This document shows, piece after piece, positions 62,065 to 64,000 of a stretch of 64,000 bases of DNA (the first letter of the stretch is position 1; the number at the start of each line of letters is the position of its first letter). Below the pieces are notes generated by a model. That model was given only the letters and a program-made list of their open reading frames with translations, was not told the origin of the DNA and searched no databases. The translations under genes and the position numbers were made by a program. Origin of the DNA: Bacteroidaceae bacterium (GTDB lineage Bacteria; Bacteroidota; Bacteroidia; Bacteroidales; Bacteroidaceae); assembly GCA_017529865.1 (NCBI GenBank), contig JAFXNA010000003.1, positions 1 to 64,000 on the forward strand, read 5' to 3'.

Positions 62065-63627
62065 ATGGAAGTAGTATTGATAAAAATAGCACAAGTAGTG
62101 GCAGCATTCAGTTTGCTGATTGTACTACACGAAGGAGGTCACTTTCTCTTTGCCAAATTGTTTAAGATCCGCGTCGAGAAGTTCTTCCTCTTCTTCGATT
62201 TCCCTCTCATGACGCCTCGACCACAATTTGCTTTCCTCACCTATCGGCAAGGAAAGATCTCATTGTTGAAATACACCAAAATCACGACTCCAAAGAAATC
62301 CGATGCCTCCGACGCAGACAAGACATCTAACGAGCCAGACTACAAGGCAAGTGCTTTCTCCGTGCTTAGCTGGAACAAAGGGAAACTGGATATCTGCAAG
62401 TGGGAACACGGCCTTGAGAAGATTGCTGAAGAGGAAAGCAAACAGCCTAAGTACGCAACAGAATACGGAATCGGATGGTTGCCATTAGGAGGTTATGTCA
62501 ACATCTCCGGTATGATTGACGAATCGAAGCAACAGCTGTCAGCCGAACCAAAGCCTTGGGAATTCAGAACTAAACCAGCATGGCAACGTTTGCTGGTGAT
62601 GCTTGGAGGTATCATCGTCAACTTCATCACGGCCTTTGTCATCTATATGGCAGTCCTCTTCACTTGGGGAGAGAGCTATGTGAAACCTACCGACATCACC
62701 AACGGTATGAAATTCAGCGAAACAGCGAAAGCTGATGGATTTGCTGATGGCGATATCATCATTAAGACCGATGGAAAAGAGGTCAAGACTTGGAGCATTA
62801 ATGTGCTGAGAGACATCTCCAACTCAAAAGAAGTCACAGTTCTTCGTGAAGACAAAGAGGTTGCCATCAAAATGCCGGAGAAAATGAACATGCTGGAGAT
62901 GGCTCAAAGCAATCCTCCATATATGGACATCCTCGTTCCATTCAATATCGACAGCATCATTCCTGGTTCGCCAGCTGAAGCTGCGGGATTGAAAGTGGGT
63001 GATGTCATCACAGAACTCAACGGAGAGAAGTTGAGCGACTTTAATGACCTGGTCTATCAACTGGCCGCTATGAAAGGTTCGCTTACTGAGAATTCCACAG
63101 CAGCCGACAGTCTGAAGATGAGAAGCATCTCATTTGTAGTCAACGGCCAGGACACCCTGAACGCGGTTCTCACCCATGAGTTTACATTCGGATTCAGCAA
63201 CCCGGCACCGAAATACGACATCACGACCAAAGAATACGGACTGTTGGAGTGTATTCCTGCGGGCTTTGCATCGGGATGGGATAAACTCTGCAACTATGTG
63301 AACGACCTCAAATACCTCTTCTCCGCCCAAGGAGCGAAGAGTGTTTCGGGTGTCATCGGCATCACGAACATCTTCCCAGAGACTTGGGATTGGCAGAAAT
63401 TCTGGCTGCTCACGGCATTATTGTCCATTGCACTGGGTGTGATGAACGTTTTACCGATTCCTGCCCTCGACGGTGGACATGCTGTCTTTGCCATCTACGA
63501 GATGGTAACTCGCCGCAAACCAAGTGACAAAGTATTAGAGAAAGCCCAGTACATCGGTTTTGCCATCCTGATTGGTTTGCTAATACTGGCAACATGGAAC
63601 GATATAACAAGACTCTTAGGATTATAA
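62065..63627 (+). CDS. rseP: RseP-type site-2 zinc metalloprotease
   Basis: 520 residues. HEGGH (22-26) in the first membrane segment and NVLPIPALDGGH in the last supply the zinc ligands. Two PDZ-like regions lie between (about 200-370). Longer than the E. coli enzyme by about 70 residues, as usual in Bacteroidota. Cleaves transmembrane anti-sigma factors or signal-peptide remnants. Confidence 0.92.
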   Translation: MEVVLIKIAQVVAAFSLLIVLHEGGHFLFAKLFKIRVEKFFLFFDFPLMTPRPQFAFLTYRQGKISLLKYTKITTPKKSDASDADKTSNEPDYKASAFSVLSWNKGKLDICKWEHGLEKIAEEESKQPKYATEYGIGWLPLGGYVNISGMIDESKQQLSAEPKPWEFRTKPAWQRLLVMLGGIIVNFITAFVIYMAVLFTWGESYVKPTDITNGMKFSETAKADGFADGDIIIKTDGKEVKTWSINVLRDISNSKEVTVLREDKEVAIKMPEKMNMLEMAQSNPPYMDILVPFNIDSIIPGSPAEAAGLKVGDVITELNGEKLSDFNDLVYQLAAMKGSLTENSTAADSLKMRSISFVVNGQDTLNAVLTHEFTFGFSNPAPKYDITTKEYGLLECIPAGFASGWDKLCNYVNDLKYLFSAQGAKSVSGVIGITNIFPETWDWQKFWLLTALLSIALGVMNVLPIPALDGGHAVFAIYEMVTRRKPSDKVLEKAQYIGFAILIGLLILATWNDITRLLGL

Positions 63628-63643
63628 ACTGATTCATATCAAT

Positions 63644-64000
63644 ATGAAGATACTTGCAGTTGGCATGAATTATGCCTCACACAATAAAGAGCTAAATCAC
63701 ACGTTATTATTACAGAACCCTGTGATTTTCTCGAAGTCAGACTCTGCAATCCTGAAAAATCGGAAGCCCTTCTTCATTCCAGATTTTGCAAAGCGGTTTG
63801 ACCACGAGATTGAGATTGTTGTGAAGATTAGCCATGTGGGTAAGAATATCTCAGAACGATTTGCACATCGGTACTACGATGAGATAACGGTAGGCATTGA
63901 TTTCACTGCTCGCGACTTGCAAGACGAACTGACAGCCAAAGGTCTGCCTTGGGAACTCTGTAAGAGTTTCGACAATTCAGCTGCAATTGGAGAATTTGTT
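63644..64000 (+). CDS. Fumarylacetoacetate-hydrolase-family protein (5' part)
   Basis: 119 codons to the window end. MKILAVGMNYASHNKEL, DHEIEIVVKISHVGKNIS and VGIDFTARDLQDELTAKGLPWELCKSFD are the FAH-fold motifs. These enzymes act on 2-oxo acids or related diketo acids. The gene runs on past 64000. Confidence 0.9.
   Translation, partial: MKILAVGMNYASHNKELNHTLLLQNPVIFSKSDSAILKNRKPFFIPDFAKRFDHEIEIVVKISHVGKNISERFAHRYYDEITVGIDFTARDLQDELTAKGLPWELCKSFDNSAAIGEFV

Overview
The window looks like chromosome of a Prevotella-type bacterium (Bacteroidota, Prevotellaceae). The evidence is the promoter grammar (TAnnTTTG at -7, often with a TTG about 20 bp upstream), the gene families (BspA-like leucine-rich repeats, DUF4290, DUF6261, a fused SpmA/SpmB, a GATase-less GuaA, C-terminal YDLNGR...GKKVLVK-type tails) and the abundance of short interspersed repeats. 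I recognise no rRNA, tRNA or CRISPR array. Family assignments come from reading the translations; no database search was possible.

Layout. 1-1.1 kb: end of an HU-like gene and a repeat-rich non-coding region. 1.1-9.6 kb: secreted metallophosphoesterase, GH43, aspartate aminotransferase, ribBA, LptF/G. 9.8-14.2 kb: SpmAB fusion, a GMP synthase without its amidotransferase domain, AlkD-like protein, rubrerythrin, acidic lipoprotein. 14.4-21.9 kb: GH31 plus a 1521-aa rhamnogalacturonan lyase with autotransporter-like repeats and a dockerin-like C-terminus, a pectin/hemicellulose pair. 22-31 kb is accessory: an AAA ATPase, a duplicated dockerin remnant, DUF6261 preceded by a 42-bp tandem repeat, a SUMF1-like protein, truncated Sel1 and ORF6N pieces, a zinc-ribbon/BspA chimera, a gene with an in-frame amber, and toxin-antitoxin-like genes joined by a repeated terminator-promoter unit. 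31-37 kb: esterase, then a probable surface-glycan decoration cluster (Gfo/Idh oxidoreductase, epimerase, IspD/TarI-like cytidylyltransferase, LicD, GT2). 37-51 kb: rmuC, S41 protease, beta-barrels, CE1-like esterase, nucleotidyltransferase, endonuclease/phosphatase, gdhA, PI-PLC, formate/nitrite transporter, and a sigma/anti-sigma operon with two envelope proteins. 51-57.3 kb: small secreted unknowns, an ORF6N protein, and a 1.5-kb segment bounded by 59-bp direct repeats holding an atypical kinase-like gene. 57.5-64 kb: housekeeping tsaB, DUF4290, murA, rimM, dxr, rseP and the start of an FAH-family hydrolase.

The most unusual material is non-coding. (1) Two loci (13.55 and 56.26 kb) carry alternating ATAA/TTAT words spaced 11,10,11,10 bp, a helically phased array. 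(2) Two other loci (0.54 and 57.33 kb) carry G/C-rich palindromes with different cores at an exact 22-bp spacing. (3) Several interspersed repeat families occur both between genes and in frame inside coding sequences. (4) An array of different hairpins separated by a constant linker follows tsaB. (5) An AT-rich repeat sits between both promoters of every divergent pair I could define.
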